Both the position numbers and the translations under genes were made by a program. Below the pieces are notes generated by a model. It did not search any database and had not been told where the DNA came from. It saw only the letters and a program-made list of their open reading frames with translations. Positions 7,698 through 15,798 of a stretch of DNA of 64,000 bases are shown here, in pieces. Each line of letters starts with the position of its first letter. Position 1 is the first letter of the stretch. The stretch is from a virus: the IMG/VR virus record IMGVR_UViG_3300009551_000003, positions 54,696-118,695 of that record; one strand, given 5' to 3'.

Positions 7698-9718
7698 GTG
7701 TATCCGCAGATAAATTCTATATTGATGATCTCACGGGCGACCTCTATCTGCACGAGAATGGCGCGTGGGCTCTAAAAGGGACTGTCAAAGCAGGCGGGGG
7801 AGGCGGCTCGGGTAGTGGACCTCCAGACGAGAGCACTGTAATTCCGGGAGGCGGCTCGACGGGCGAGGTGACTGGCCCATCCGTAGCTGTTGACGGGACA
7901 CCAGCCGTTTTCAATGGCGTCAGTGGCAAAGTCATCAAGAACATTTCTTTTTCGGCTTTCAAAACATCGCTTGCGCTAACGCAATCCGATGTCGGTCTCG
8001 GCAATGTCGATAACACATCCGATGCCAACAAGCCGGTCTCGACCGCAACGCAAGCTGAGTTCGCTTCGCTCACCAAAGCTAGTGTTGGTCTAGCCAATGT
8101 GGATAACACGTCTGACACCGCTAAGCCGATCTCGACCGCGACGCAAACCGCGCTCGACGCGAAAGTAGCCGGGCCAGTCAGCGTCACTGATGGCCTGCCA
8201 GTCTTGTTCGACGGCGTGACTGGCAAGCTGATAAAGAGCGTGGCGTTCACAGACTTCAAGACCTCGCTGTCGCTTGTTAAGGCAGATGTCGGTCTCAGCA
8301 ATGTGGACAACACGTCTGATGCAACCAAAAACGCTGCCTCTGTTGCATTGACCAACCACGCCTTCGATGCTTCGCTTAACACCTTGAGCAAGCTCGACAC
8401 GACGATGTTCGCTACGAACGTCATCGACACGGATGTTGCTCTTACCGCCAACAGCAATACGAGGTTGCCGACACAGGCCGCAGTCAAGGCGGCTATCAAT
8501 GCGTTGCTCGGAGCTAACGACGCCGAAGTCTACAAGGGCGTGATCGACTGCTCAGTTAATCCGAACTATCCCGCCGCCGATGCGGGTTTCGTCTATCGGG
8601 TCAGCGTTGCCGGTAAGATTGGCGGCGCGAGCGGAATCAACGTCGAGGTTAGTGATCGCCTGCAATGTATCGTAGACGGGACTGCGGCCGGCAATCAAGC
8701 TACTGTCGGCGCGAATTGGTGGATCACACAAGCTAACATTGATGGCGCTGTTGTCGGTCCGGCAAGCGCGGTGGACGCTACGCCGGCCGTATACGATGGC
8801 ACGACCGGCAAGTTGATAAAGAATGTCAGCTACTCGACTTTTAAGACGAGTCTCGCACTTGTCAAAGGCGATGTCGGGCTCGGCAACGTTGTCAACCTAG
8901 ACACCTCGACGCAAGCCAATGTGTCATTCACTGGCCTCAGTGCGGCGGCTGCGGCAGCCGACGCGGACACGATCCCTGTTAACCAAGGGGCCGGAAATCT
9001 CAAGCAAACGTTTACTGCGATCAAGACATGGATCAAAGGATGGATTGTCAAGGCTGACGTTGGCCTCGGCAATGTGGACAATACATCCGACGCTACGAAG
9101 AACTCGGCCGCCGTCACGCTAGCGAATAAGGTGATGGACTTTGCCAACAATACGATTTCGAACATCACGCTCGCGATGTTTGCTACCAATGTGGCTGATA
9201 CGGATGGGACGCTTGCGGCGAACAGTGACACTCGGGTCGCGACACAGAAAGCTACGAAGACCGCGATTGCTGCTTCAGTCAAGACAGTCGTTGCTTTTCG
9301 TGCTGACTTTGGGGGCACACCTAACACTATTTCCACTACTGGTACGATCACTTTTAAGACCGTGCCATTCAACAACAAAGTGTTCGAGGTCGGTGGCTCA
9401 CACTACAACCCTTCGACATTTCAATGGACGCCCCCCGCTGGCGTAGTCGCCCTATCTGCGGTTATTGCGACAGCGTCCCCAATTGCCTATACAAGCTCCA
9501 ACTACGTCCTCCCCGCCATTTTTAAGAACGGTGTGCGTATCACCGAAGGCATCCAACAAGGGAATGCGACCACTAACGATCCGACAGGGACAGGCGTGTT
9601 GGTTGTGGACTTGGCGAATGGCACAGATGTTTATGATGTGCGGGCTGTAGTCCAAGCAACGGGGACGATCATTTTGGATGGCGTCGTTTGTTTCTTCGGC
9701 GGTTACGTCGTAAATTGA
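7694..9718 (+). CDS. Tail fibre with DVGLGNVDNTSD repeats
   Basis: A 674-residue fibre starting at GTG 7694 inside the previous stop. Residues 1-29 repeat the anchor segment of the spike at 4211 (FYIDDLTGDLYLHENGAW). The shaft carries the phage fibre repeat VGLGNVDNTSD five times, three of them inside 52-residue repeats that begin GP and pass through a DG.PAVF-like and a GK(V/L)IK segment. The C-terminal 130 residues are beta-rich and probably bind the receptor. The protein likely coexists with, or alternates with, the beta-helix spike on the virion. Confidence 0.8.
   Translation: MSVSADKFYIDDLTGDLYLHENGAWALKGTVKAGGGGGSGSGPPDESTVIPGGGSTGEVTGPSVAVDGTPAVFNGVSGKVIKNISFSAFKTSLALTQSDVGLGNVDNTSDANKPVSTATQAEFASLTKASVGLANVDNTSDTAKPISTATQTALDAKVAGPVSVTDGLPVLFDGVTGKLIKSVAFTDFKTSLSLVKADVGLSNVDNTSDATKNAASVALTNHAFDASLNTLSKLDTTMFATNVIDTDVALTANSNTRLPTQAAVKAAINALLGANDAEVYKGVIDCSVNPNYPAADAGFVYRVSVAGKIGGASGINVEVSDRLQCIVDGTAAGNQATVGANWWITQANIDGAVVGPASAVDATPAVYDGTTGKLIKNVSYSTFKTSLALVKGDVGLGNVVNLDTSTQANVSFTGLSAAAAAADADTIPVNQGAGNLKQTFTAIKTWIKGWIVKADVGLGNVDNTSDATKNSAAVTLANKVMDFANNTISNITLAMFATNVADTDGTLAANSDTRVATQKATKTAIAASVKTVVAFRADFGGTPNTISTTGTITFKTVPFNNKVFEVGGSHYNPSTFQWTPPAGVVALSAVIATASPIAYTSSNYVLPAIFKNGVRITEGIQQGNATTNDPTGTGVLVVDLANGTDVYDVRAVVQATGTIILDGVVCFFGGYVVN
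7868..8905 (+). repeat. Three 156-bp coding repeats in the fibre shaft
   Basis: Copies start at 7868, 8165 and 8750, and each spans 52 codons ending at the VDNTSD (or VVN) motif. They are diverged at the base level but aligned without gaps at the protein level. Two further short VGLGNVDNTSD copies lie outside them. Confidence 0.7.
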
Positions 9719-9777
9719 TGCAAAAACCCTTGTGTGGCGCATCTTTCTTGCGATTCACACGTCTATAGTTTTGCAGC

Positions 9778-9817
9778 GTAATCGCTAGTTGTTCTTAATT
9801 AAGAGCCCTGATAATCT
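9778..9817 (+). promoter_or_regulatory. Putative late promoter of the capsid gene
   Basis: TTGTTC (9789-9794) and TAATCT (9812-9817) are 17 bp apart. The upstream 17-mer GTAATCGCTAGTTGTTC (9778-9794) is identical to 13717-13733, and its core recurs before 37240. Predicted transcripts would have a leader of about 115 bases with an imperfect hairpin at 9836-9871 before the capsid ATG. The 222-base gap between fibre and capsid genes holds nothing else that I see. Confidence 0.65.
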
Positions 9818-9940
9818 AACGGCACAATTTGGACAGCCGTCCGCAAGCCGAATGTCGGCGATTCGCACGGCATCCCTTTGATCCAGACACCTCCATGGGG
9901 ACGGTGCTGACACCCTACCCCCATTCAAACGAGGCACGTC

Positions 9941-11038
9941 ATGGTGAACGTTTCGACCCAAATCGCGGATGTCATTGTCCCCGCAGTCTTCACGCCGTAT
10001 ACCCAACAGCTTACGATGGAGAAGACCGCGATCATCCAGAGTGGCATCGCTGCCCGGGACGATTTTCTCGACAACTTGCTTGCCGGCGGCGGCCTGACCT
10101 TCACGGTCCCGTCTTGGCAGGACATCGGCGACCCGGCCGAAAACGTGTCGAGCGATGACCCGAACTCGACCTCCAACCCCAACATCACCCAGACGTCGGC
10201 CGAAGTCGCTGTACGCCTTTCGCGTAACGCTTCTTGGAGCACGATGCGCCTCACGACCGCTCTGGCCGGGTCCGACCCGATGCAGAGCATCGCGTCCCGC
10301 GTCTCGGACTATTGGGTCCGTCGCCTTCAGCGCGCGTTCGTCGCGGTCGCCAACGGCATCTTCGCGAACAACGCATTGAACGACCCGACCTTGGGCCGTT
10401 CGGGCAACGTCGGTAGCAACGCTGCTTACGGCAAGAAAGGCGACCTGACCAACGACATCTCTGGTGTGAGCTTCGTGGCCGGCGTTACCAACTTCTCGGC
10501 CCCGGCGTTTATCGACACCACGACCCTGCTTGGCGATGCGGCCAATGACGTGACCGCAACGTTCATGCACTCGGTTGTGTACTCGACCGCCAAGAAAAAC
10601 AACCTGATCGACTTCATCCCGGATTCGGAAGGCAAGGTTGATATTCCGACCTTCCTCGGTCTCCGAGTGATCGTGGACGACGGCATGCCGAACCCCGCTG
10701 GCGACCCCAGCAACGGAGCGCAGACCGCCGCCGGCATCTATCACACGTGGCTCGTTGGGCCTGCCTCATTCCGTCTCGGCGTGGGCACCCCGATCGTCCC
10801 GACCGAAGTCTTCCGCTTCCCGGACCGTGGTAACGGCGCCGGTTCGGACATCCTCTACAACCGCGTCGAATGGTGTATCCATCCGGTCGGTCACGCCTAC
10901 GTCGGTTCGCCGGCTCTGGAAGGTGGCCCCACCAACGCCGCGACCGCGAACAACCTCGCCCATCAGAACTCGTGGGTTCGTGTGTTCCCCGAGCGCAAGC
11001 AGATCAAGCTTGCCCGCCTGATCACCCGCGAGAGCTAA
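9941..11038 (+). CDS. Major capsid protein
   Basis: The 365-residue protein has the pattern of an HK97-fold coat family: an N-terminal IADVIVPAVFTPY, a conserved LAGSDPMQSIASRVSDYWVRR helix region (about 110-130), and a C-terminal half with FLGLRVIVDDGMP, YHTWLVGPASF and a late HPVGHAY. No N-terminal delta domain is present, consistent with a separate scaffold. CGAGG lies 6 bases before the ATG. It has its own putative promoter and a strong terminator hairpin directly after it, which fits high expression. The neighbouring fibre genes upstream are unusual company for a capsid gene. Confidence 0.87.
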   Translation: MVNVSTQIADVIVPAVFTPYTQQLTMEKTAIIQSGIAARDDFLDNLLAGGGLTFTVPSWQDIGDPAENVSSDDPNSTSNPNITQTSAEVAVRLSRNASWSTMRLTTALAGSDPMQSIASRVSDYWVRRLQRAFVAVANGIFANNALNDPTLGRSGNVGSNAAYGKKGDLTNDISGVSFVAGVTNFSAPAFIDTTTLLGDAANDVTATFMHSVVYSTAKKNNLIDFIPDSEGKVDIPTFLGLRVIVDDGMPNPAGDPSNGAQTAAGIYHTWLVGPASFRLGVGTPIVPTEVFRFPDRGNGAGSDILYNRVEWCIHPVGHAYVGSPALEGGPTNAATANNLAHQNSWVRVFPERKQIKLARLITRES

Positions 11039-11069
11039 GGCTCTCCGGACTGACGAGACTACCCTCTTC

Positions 11070-11102
11070 GGGGCGGCGGACAAACCGCCGCCCCTTCTCT
11101 TT
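11070..11102 (+). terminator. Terminator after the major capsid gene
   Basis: A perfect 10-bp GC stem (GGGGCGGCGG) with loop ACAAA is followed by TTCTCTTTG, 31 bases after the capsid stop. This is a good intrinsic terminator or attenuator between the capsid and downstream genes. Confidence 0.75.
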
Positions 11103-11114
11103 GTGGAGATCACC

Positions 11115-11339
11115 ATGCCGAATCAACTCAGCGGACAGAGCGGGCATAGCCCTCAGTGCCACGAGAACCACAAACGACACGACAAGTTTGCTCGTGCTCG
11201 CCACACTGATCAACTCGCGGCTTTTCTTGCTGCGCAGGCGACCCGTCTCGGGACCACCTCTGCGATCGTCTTCGCCAAGCTGGAGAAGTACGGCGCCAAT
11301 CGCGTCAAGGGCGCGGCCAATCTTGCCGCACTTCCGTAA
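11115..11339 (+). CDS. Small hypothetical protein after capsid
   Basis: A 74-residue protein starting at ATG 11115, with GGAG 6 to 7 bases upstream. The N-terminus is His/Gln-rich (CHENHKRHDKFARARH) and the rest forms a helix. The family is not recognised. It is flanked by hairpins at 11070 and 11417, so it may be expressed separately from the capsid gene. A decoration or cement role would be a guess. Confidence 0.55.
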   Translation: MPNQLSGQSGHSPQCHENHKRHDKFARARHTDQLAAFLAAQATRLGTTSAIVFAKLEKYGANRVKGAANLAALP

Positions 11340-11416
11340 GCAAATGACAGCTTTGCTCGGGAGCTTGAACGGGTCCAGAGGGGGGACTTCCGGCCCGATC
11401 GTTTTCGAGTAATGCG

Positions 11417-11449
11417 CCCGGAGCCGCGACTTCGCATCGCGGCTCCGGG
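11417..11449 (+). terminator. 13-bp perfect hairpin without U tract
   Basis: CCCGGAGCCGCGA pairs perfectly with 11437-11449 around a 7-base loop containing TTCG. No T run follows, so RNA protection or partial termination is as likely as full termination. Confidence 0.5.
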
Positions 11450-11488
11450 TGACCAATTCACTACCCTCCTAACCCCCAAGAGGATACC

Positions 11489-12157
11489 ATGGCTAACGAA
11501 GACATTAAGAAGGCACTTGCGGAACTTGATTCGAGTAACGACGCCCATTGGACCGATGATGGTCTTCCCCGGGTTGACGTGATCCAAGTGCTTCTGAAAG
11601 ACCCCACCATCAAACGCAAGGATGTCAGCGAAGCGTCGCCCGGATTCTCGCGTGCCGCGACCGAGGCTGTTACCGAGCCGGAAGACGTGCAACCGGGTGA
11701 TCCGACTGAAGCCGTTGCAGCAACTCCGCCGCCGGCTGACGCCGATCTCGAACACGATGACGGCCTCAACCTCGATCCGAAAGACCCGCTGTCCGATGTC
11801 GCTCGTCTCGACAAAAGCGATCTGCGCGAAGCAATGCTGAATCGTATCACGGCGGCAGAAGCTCGCTGGGACGCGGCTAAGCAGGCCACGTATGAGGCGG
11901 CCGAATACGAAAAGAAGTGTATGGCTTGGGCTGATAAGGCGAAGCTCGACTTCAATCGCGTCTTCCCGCCGCTGCATCCTTCCGACGCGATCAAAGCCCA
12001 TCTTCAGAACCAACTCGAACAGCGTTACATCGCGGCCGGTCAACTGCCCCCGACGCCCGGCAACATGAACCCGGCGCTCTCTCCGCTCGAAGTCTCTTTG
12101 ATGGGACGCAAGCGAGCGGGGCGTGTCTATCGGCAACCCGCCGTCACCGCGCACTGA
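11489..12157 (+). CDS. Conserved head-neighbour protein with HWTDDG motif
   Basis: A 222-residue protein. The N-terminal 45 residues have the motif DAHWTDDGLPRVDVI followed by a short basic region and APGF-like ASPGFSR; I recognise this DxHWTxxGxP module from many phage head-region proteins. An acidic, Pro/Ala-rich linker (about 60-100) leads to a helical region and a Met/Pro-rich C-terminus. It is probably a minor head or decoration protein. AAGAGGA precedes the start. Confidence 0.65.
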   Translation: MANEDIKKALAELDSSNDAHWTDDGLPRVDVIQVLLKDPTIKRKDVSEASPGFSRAATEAVTEPEDVQPGDPTEAVAATPPPADADLEHDDGLNLDPKDPLSDVARLDKSDLREAMLNRITAAEARWDAAKQATYEAAEYEKKCMAWADKAKLDFNRVFPPLHPSDAIKAHLQNQLEQRYIAAGQLPPTPGNMNPALSPLEVSLMGRKRAGRVYRQPAVTAH

Positions 12158-12175
12158 AGCGGCTAAGAGGCCGCA

Positions 12176-12811
12176 ATGGCATTCCGCCCCGCACTCAACC
12201 GCAGGCTCGCAGGACAAGGCCCCCTTCAAGCCGCGCTGTTTCGTGCGCGGCAGAAGCGGACCGTGCGAGGGTCATTCTACGGCACAACTTGGAATACAGC
12301 CGACAAGGGGACTACGATCTCGTTGTCGGCTGACAAGCTAACCGCAACTGGATCAGCCGGAAGCGGTAAGGTACGCGGCAGCACATCGCGAAGTTCGGGC
12401 AGACTGTACCTCGAATTTTCGAGTATCACACAAGTCGGTGCCCAAGGTGTCATTGGTTTTGGCAACGCGTCGGCGTCACTCAACGATGCTGTACTCGCTA
12501 ACACCATAGGTGTCGAGCCTAATGGCGCTTTGCTTCCGGGCGGTTCACTCGGATCAAACCCGGCTGGTCATGTTCTCAGGTGCGTGATCGATATCGGGCG
12601 CGGGCTTGCGTGGTTCTGCGAAGATAGCGGCAACTGGAATGGCTCTCCCAGTGCCAGCCCGGCTACGGGTGCGGGCGGCAAGTCTTTCAACATCAGTGGC
12701 CCTCTTTTTCCTCTGGCCTTCCTCCAGACTGGCGGCACCGTCAAGATCAACTCCGGCAACGCAGCGTTCGCGTTCTCAGTGCCATCCGGCTGTTCGCCGT
12801 GGGGAGTCTAA
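12176..12811 (+). CDS. SPRY/concanavalin-like virion protein
   Basis: The 211-residue protein begins with a basic helix and then shows a SPRY-like beta pattern: a paired SGRLYLEF strand, VIGFGNASASL, a TIGVEPNG strand, DIGRGLAWFCED and a terminal SGCSPWG. SPRY-type folds in phages appear in capsid decoration or adhesin proteins and can bind carbohydrate or protein. It sits between head genes, so decoration of the capsid is a reasonable inference. No catalytic role is evident. Confidence 0.6.
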   Translation: MAFRPALNRRLAGQGPLQAALFRARQKRTVRGSFYGTTWNTADKGTTISLSADKLTATGSAGSGKVRGSTSRSSGRLYLEFSSITQVGAQGVIGFGNASASLNDAVLANTIGVEPNGALLPGGSLGSNPAGHVLRCVIDIGRGLAWFCEDSGNWNGSPSASPATGAGGKSFNISGPLFPLAFLQTGGTVKINSGNAAFAFSVPSGCSPWGV

Positions 12812-12814
12812 TCA

Positions 12815-13720
12815 ATGGCGTCCTCTGTCTTCTCAGTACAAGATGAAACCGGCACCGTCTATCAATTGACGGCGGACGTTGCGCCAGCGCTACCCGTCGC
12901 TGTAGGCGATACAGGAAACTATGTCGGGCAGCCTGATGATGGCACGGATGGCTTCACGCTGCCGGCCTCCGTGACGAGCGGCTTTCAGGTCACTCAGGTC
13001 TTCACTTCAACTCAGTTCTCAATCCGCACGCTGATCCAGAGCGGCGCTGACTGGCCTCGGTCTGGCACTGTCACGTGGCTCACGGGTGCGAACGCGACCG
13101 TCAACACGACGATCGTCGAAATCGATCCTGCCAATGCGTATATCGATACTGTATTCTACAAGAAGTATTTCGCGAGCCGGGGTATCGACACTGGCACGCC
13201 CACGAAAGCCGCCTTGTGCGGCGCGATCGTTACGGCAACCGACTATCTCAATCAGAAGTACCGATACCGTGGCATCAAACTTGTGCAGCGTGTCGGACAG
13301 GATTTCTCAGATGCCAACGCGGTTTTCCTTGAGCCGTGGCTCACGCCGTATGCGCTCAACGGTCTCGCGATCCTGACGCCCTCGACCACACCGCAGGCTA
13401 CAGAATTTCCTCGACAAGGCGTCGTCGATAACAACGGTGACACGGTCAACGGAATCCCACTGGTGCTAAAGATGGCGTGTGCCGAACTTTCTTTTCGCGT
13501 GCTAAACGGAGTCAAGCTTCAGGCTGACTTTGACACATCTCTCGGCGGCCAAGGCGGCGTCGTTTCCTCGATCACCGAAGAGATCGGCCCTATCAAAACC
13601 ACCACCGCTTACGATACGAAGCTCGGACTTGGGTTCTTCGCGTCGTTCCCGCAAATTGATCGAATGCTCAGCAAAGCCGGGCTCCTCGTGTCCAATAGCG
13701 GTCGGACTGTGATGCGGTAA
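12815..13720 (+). CDS. Head-tail connector, DnaT-like adaptor with N-terminal extension
   Basis: A 301-residue protein. From about 105 onward it matches phage adaptor proteins (DnaT-like/gp6-like): an aromatic AYIDTVFYKKYFASRG segment, AATDYLNQKYRYRG-type helix, a Phe-Pro-Arg (EFPRQGV) site and a final helix MACAELSFRVL. The first 100 residues form an unusual beta-rich extension. The adaptor ring joins portal and stopper. The stop codon lies inside the repeated 17-mer that precedes the next gene. Confidence 0.65.
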   Translation: MASSVFSVQDETGTVYQLTADVAPALPVAVGDTGNYVGQPDDGTDGFTLPASVTSGFQVTQVFTSTQFSIRTLIQSGADWPRSGTVTWLTGANATVNTTIVEIDPANAYIDTVFYKKYFASRGIDTGTPTKAALCGAIVTATDYLNQKYRYRGIKLVQRVGQDFSDANAVFLEPWLTPYALNGLAILTPSTTPQATEFPRQGVVDNNGDTVNGIPLVLKMACAELSFRVLNGVKLQADFDTSLGGQGGVVSSITEEIGPIKTTTAYDTKLGLGFFASFPQIDRMLSKAGLLVSNSGRTVMR

Positions 13721-13756
13721 TCGCTAGTTGTTCGGGAGCTAAGGTCTAGGTACAAT
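13717..13756 (+). promoter_or_regulatory. Putative late promoter overlapping a start codon
   Basis: The 17-mer GTAATCGCTAGTTGTTC is identical to that before the capsid gene. TTGTTC (13728-13733) is 17 bp from TACAAT (13751-13756), which overlaps the ATG of the next gene, so transcripts would begin inside that gene and serve those after it. Confidence 0.55.
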
Positions 13757-14123
13757 GGCACAGTTTGACTATGCGAGAGTGCGTGGCACCGCCGACAGAC
13801 TTCTACAGAAGTTCGGCATGTCGGCAGTTCTTCGTAGAGAGGGAGTAGCCGACCGCCCCTGTGTTGTGGCGATCATCGATTATCTCCCGCGCGAAAAAGC
13901 AAGTAGCTTGGCGAATCCGACCGATCGGCGCGTGCTGATTTCAGCGGACACTCCCGAGGTGCAGGCGACACCGCCAAACAACGAGCTTGATCAATTGGTG
14001 ACGTTCGTCCAACCCCCCTCGGACACGCCAGTCGAGAATGAGGTTCTGCCGTTTCTGGAGCCGATCAAACTGTATTCGCCGGCCGGGGTTCCGGTTCTTT
14101 ATGAAGGGCGAGTTCGACAATGA
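13755..14123 (+). CDS. Head closure/stopper-like protein
   Basis: A 122-residue protein whose opening (MAQFDYARVRGTADRLLQKFG) and beta-rich remainder fit the small head-completion proteins encoded between the adaptor and the tail terminator. It is coupled to the next gene by ATGA. The assignment rests mainly on gene order and general pattern. AAGG lies 10 bases upstream of the ATG. Confidence 0.6.
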   Translation: MAQFDYARVRGTADRLLQKFGMSAVLRREGVADRPCVVAIIDYLPREKASSLANPTDRRVLISADTPEVQATPPNNELDQLVTFVQPPSDTPVENEVLPFLEPIKLYSPAGVPVLYEGRVRQ

Positions 14124-14626
14124 CGGCGGCAGTTGATCGGCGCGTCCTGATCCTTCAGGAGCTTGAAGCGCTCTTGAGTAATTTGGACATCGAATTGACG
14201 ACGGGGCGCATCCCGGCTGGTAACTTCGTCCGTAACCGGAACGCGTTGCCGAAGGAATTAGTCCCGGGAGTAATCCTCATTGACGGAGACGAGGCCCCTG
14301 ATCCTCGATTCCGGCAGATGCAGCAAGGACGCCAAGGTGGCATCCCGGCGCAGATCATGAAGATGACTCCAGAAATCTACGTCGTGCTCGACGTGCGCAA
14401 GCCGGCGAACAAGAATGTGGGCGAAGATTTGTCTATCGCGCGAATCGCGATCATGAAAGCGATCTTGGGAGATAAGACGCTTAGCACGATCGTCGGAGCG
14501 AACGGGGACATCACTTACAGCGGATGCGTCACCGATCTGGCCCGCAACCGACAGATGGAAGGCCAGATGGGTATGATCTTCTCGTATTCATACCCATGGC
14601 TGCCCGGCGAGATTATCGAGCTTTAA
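14120..14626 (+). CDS. Tail terminator-like protein
   Basis: A 168-residue protein with an N-terminal helix, a DGDEAPDPRF turn, a central TPEIYVVLDVRKP strand and a C-terminal segment SYSYPWLPGEI. Order (stopper, this gene, tail tube) and size fit the tail completion/terminator protein that caps the tube and binds the head. It overlaps the preceding stop by ATGA and lies 15 bases before the tube gene. Confidence 0.6.
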   Translation: MTAAVDRRVLILQELEALLSNLDIELTTGRIPAGNFVRNRNALPKELVPGVILIDGDEAPDPRFRQMQQGRQGGIPAQIMKMTPEIYVVLDVRKPANKNVGEDLSIARIAIMKAILGDKTLSTIVGANGDITYSGCVTDLARNRQMEGQMGMIFSYSYPWLPGEIIEL

Positions 14627-14641
14627 CGCGGAGAGACGAAC

Positions 14642-15217
14642 ATGCCGAACCTTGGGAATGAGATCATCGAAGGCTCTCTGCTTTCGCCGAACATCGGCAA
14701 CTATTACATCGGCAAGGGTATCGTCAGCATCAAGTTGCTTGGCGAATCGAAGTACGTCGACTGCGGCAACTGCCCGCAGTTCGAGTTCACCGCGAAGGTA
14801 ACGCAACTGGATCACTACAGTTCGCGAACCGGCGTCCGCGTGAAGGACTTCACGGCGGTTATTGAGATCGCGGGCTCCCTCAACATCGTGCTCGAAGAGT
14901 TGACCGCCCGCAACATGGGCTTCGGTTTGCTTGGGTTGCCTTTCGGCGGACCGTCGCCGGCACCCGACACGATCGATATTTTCTCGAACCCGGTTATTTA
15001 CGGGTCAGTGAAATTCCAAGGCACCAACGTCATCGGCCCGGTCTACACGGTGACCTTCCCGCTCGTCAAGCTCTCGCCCTCGAAGGCGCTCGGCTTGATC
15101 CAGAATCAGTGGGGCACGATTGACCTCGACGGCGACGTGCTGTTCGATCAGGTGCTCCAGAGCTTCGGCACCGCGACTGTCACTCAGCCGACCTCGCCGT
15201 CCCAGCTTCTCGGCTAA
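14642..15217 (+). CDS. Major tail tube protein
   Basis: A 191-residue protein with the expected order and size for the tube subunit of a long non-contractile tail. It has alternating beta strands including QFEFTAKVTQLDHYSSRTG and a late FQGTNVIGPVYTVTFP strand, as in other tube proteins that describe lens-like VxxxDHxSSR patterns. It precedes the tail chaperone and tape measure. No sheath gene is seen, which supports a siphovirus-type tail. Confidence 0.75.
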   Translation: MPNLGNEIIEGSLLSPNIGNYYIGKGIVSIKLLGESKYVDCGNCPQFEFTAKVTQLDHYSSRTGVRVKDFTAVIEIAGSLNIVLEELTARNMGFGLLGLPFGGPSPAPDTIDIFSNPVIYGSVKFQGTNVIGPVYTVTFPLVKLSPSKALGLIQNQWGTIDLDGDVLFDQVLQSFGTATVTQPTSPSQLLG

Positions 15218-15247
15218 ACTTCGGCCCGAGACATGGCTTTGATAAAC

Positions 15248-15271
15248 GGCGGCTGCCCCACGGCTGCCGCC
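15248..15271 (+). terminator. Weak hairpin after tail tube gene
   Basis: GGCGGC pairs with GCCGCC, with a further 3-bp inner stem after one mismatch. There is no U tract. It lies in the 97-base gap before the next gene and may reduce read-through from the abundant tube transcript. Confidence 0.35.
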
Positions 15272-15314
15272 GCTACTGTAATACCCCTCCCCAAACCGTA
15301 GAAGGAAGTTCCCC

Positions 15315-15749
15315 ATGACCAATCTCTATGCTCCGACCTCTGATGAAGCCCAGAACGTTCAAGACCCCGGCGCTGACCCGGCCGTAGCCGCCAGTGAGGG
15401 GGCGCCGGAAGTCGCTGCCGAATCACCGGCCGAACCGGAAGCCGCCTCAGAGGCCCCGGGAGCCTCCTCAGAAGCCATTCCGGAACAAGATTATTCAGAC
15501 GAAGACCCGCAGACAGGAGCCCCGGGAAGCCCGGAAGCTCTCACGGCTGCCTCAAAGATCGTCCCGGAAGCTCCGGGAGCCCCGGGCGGCCCAGAAGCCG
15601 CTCAGGACTTCTCCGACCCGGAAGCTGAAGAGGGTGACGGTCGATACGGTCTTCAGGATTTCCATCCCTCCCGTCTCCCTGTAGGGCATCGGCCGCCGCC
15701 GGCCGGACCCGTAGAGATCGACTACAGCAACGACGATAGCAAGGCCTGA
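15315..15749 (+). CDS. Acidic, disordered Pro/Ala/Glu-rich protein
   Basis: A 144-residue protein dominated by Ala, Pro, Glu and Ser with repeated PEA and APG units; the DNA shows matching repeats of CCGGGAGCC-like units. Three short acidic aromatic boxes recur: QDYSDEDP, QDFSDPEAEE and IDYSNDDS. No fold is expected. It lies between the tube and tail chaperone genes, so it could be a tail-assembly helper or minor tube decoration. GAAGG precedes the ATG. Confidence 0.6.
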   Translation: MTNLYAPTSDEAQNVQDPGADPAVAASEGAPEVAAESPAEPEAASEAPGASSEAIPEQDYSDEDPQTGAPGSPEALTAASKIVPEAPGAPGGPEAAQDFSDPEAEEGDGRYGLQDFHPSRLPVGHRPPPAGPVEIDYSNDDSKA

Positions 15750-15798
15750 TCGGAATCCCCCTGTCAGGCGTCCCCCACTGCCCAAGGAAACTAATCGA

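Noticed and set aside
10766-11116. Long minus-strand frames opposite the capsid gene and other plus-strand genes
   Set aside because: Arg/Ser-rich shadow translations caused by GC-rich codons of the real genes; no ribosome sites or family motifs.
11344-11412. 22-residue open frame
   Set aside because: No clear ribosome binding site, very short and Gly/Ser-rich; not supported as a gene.
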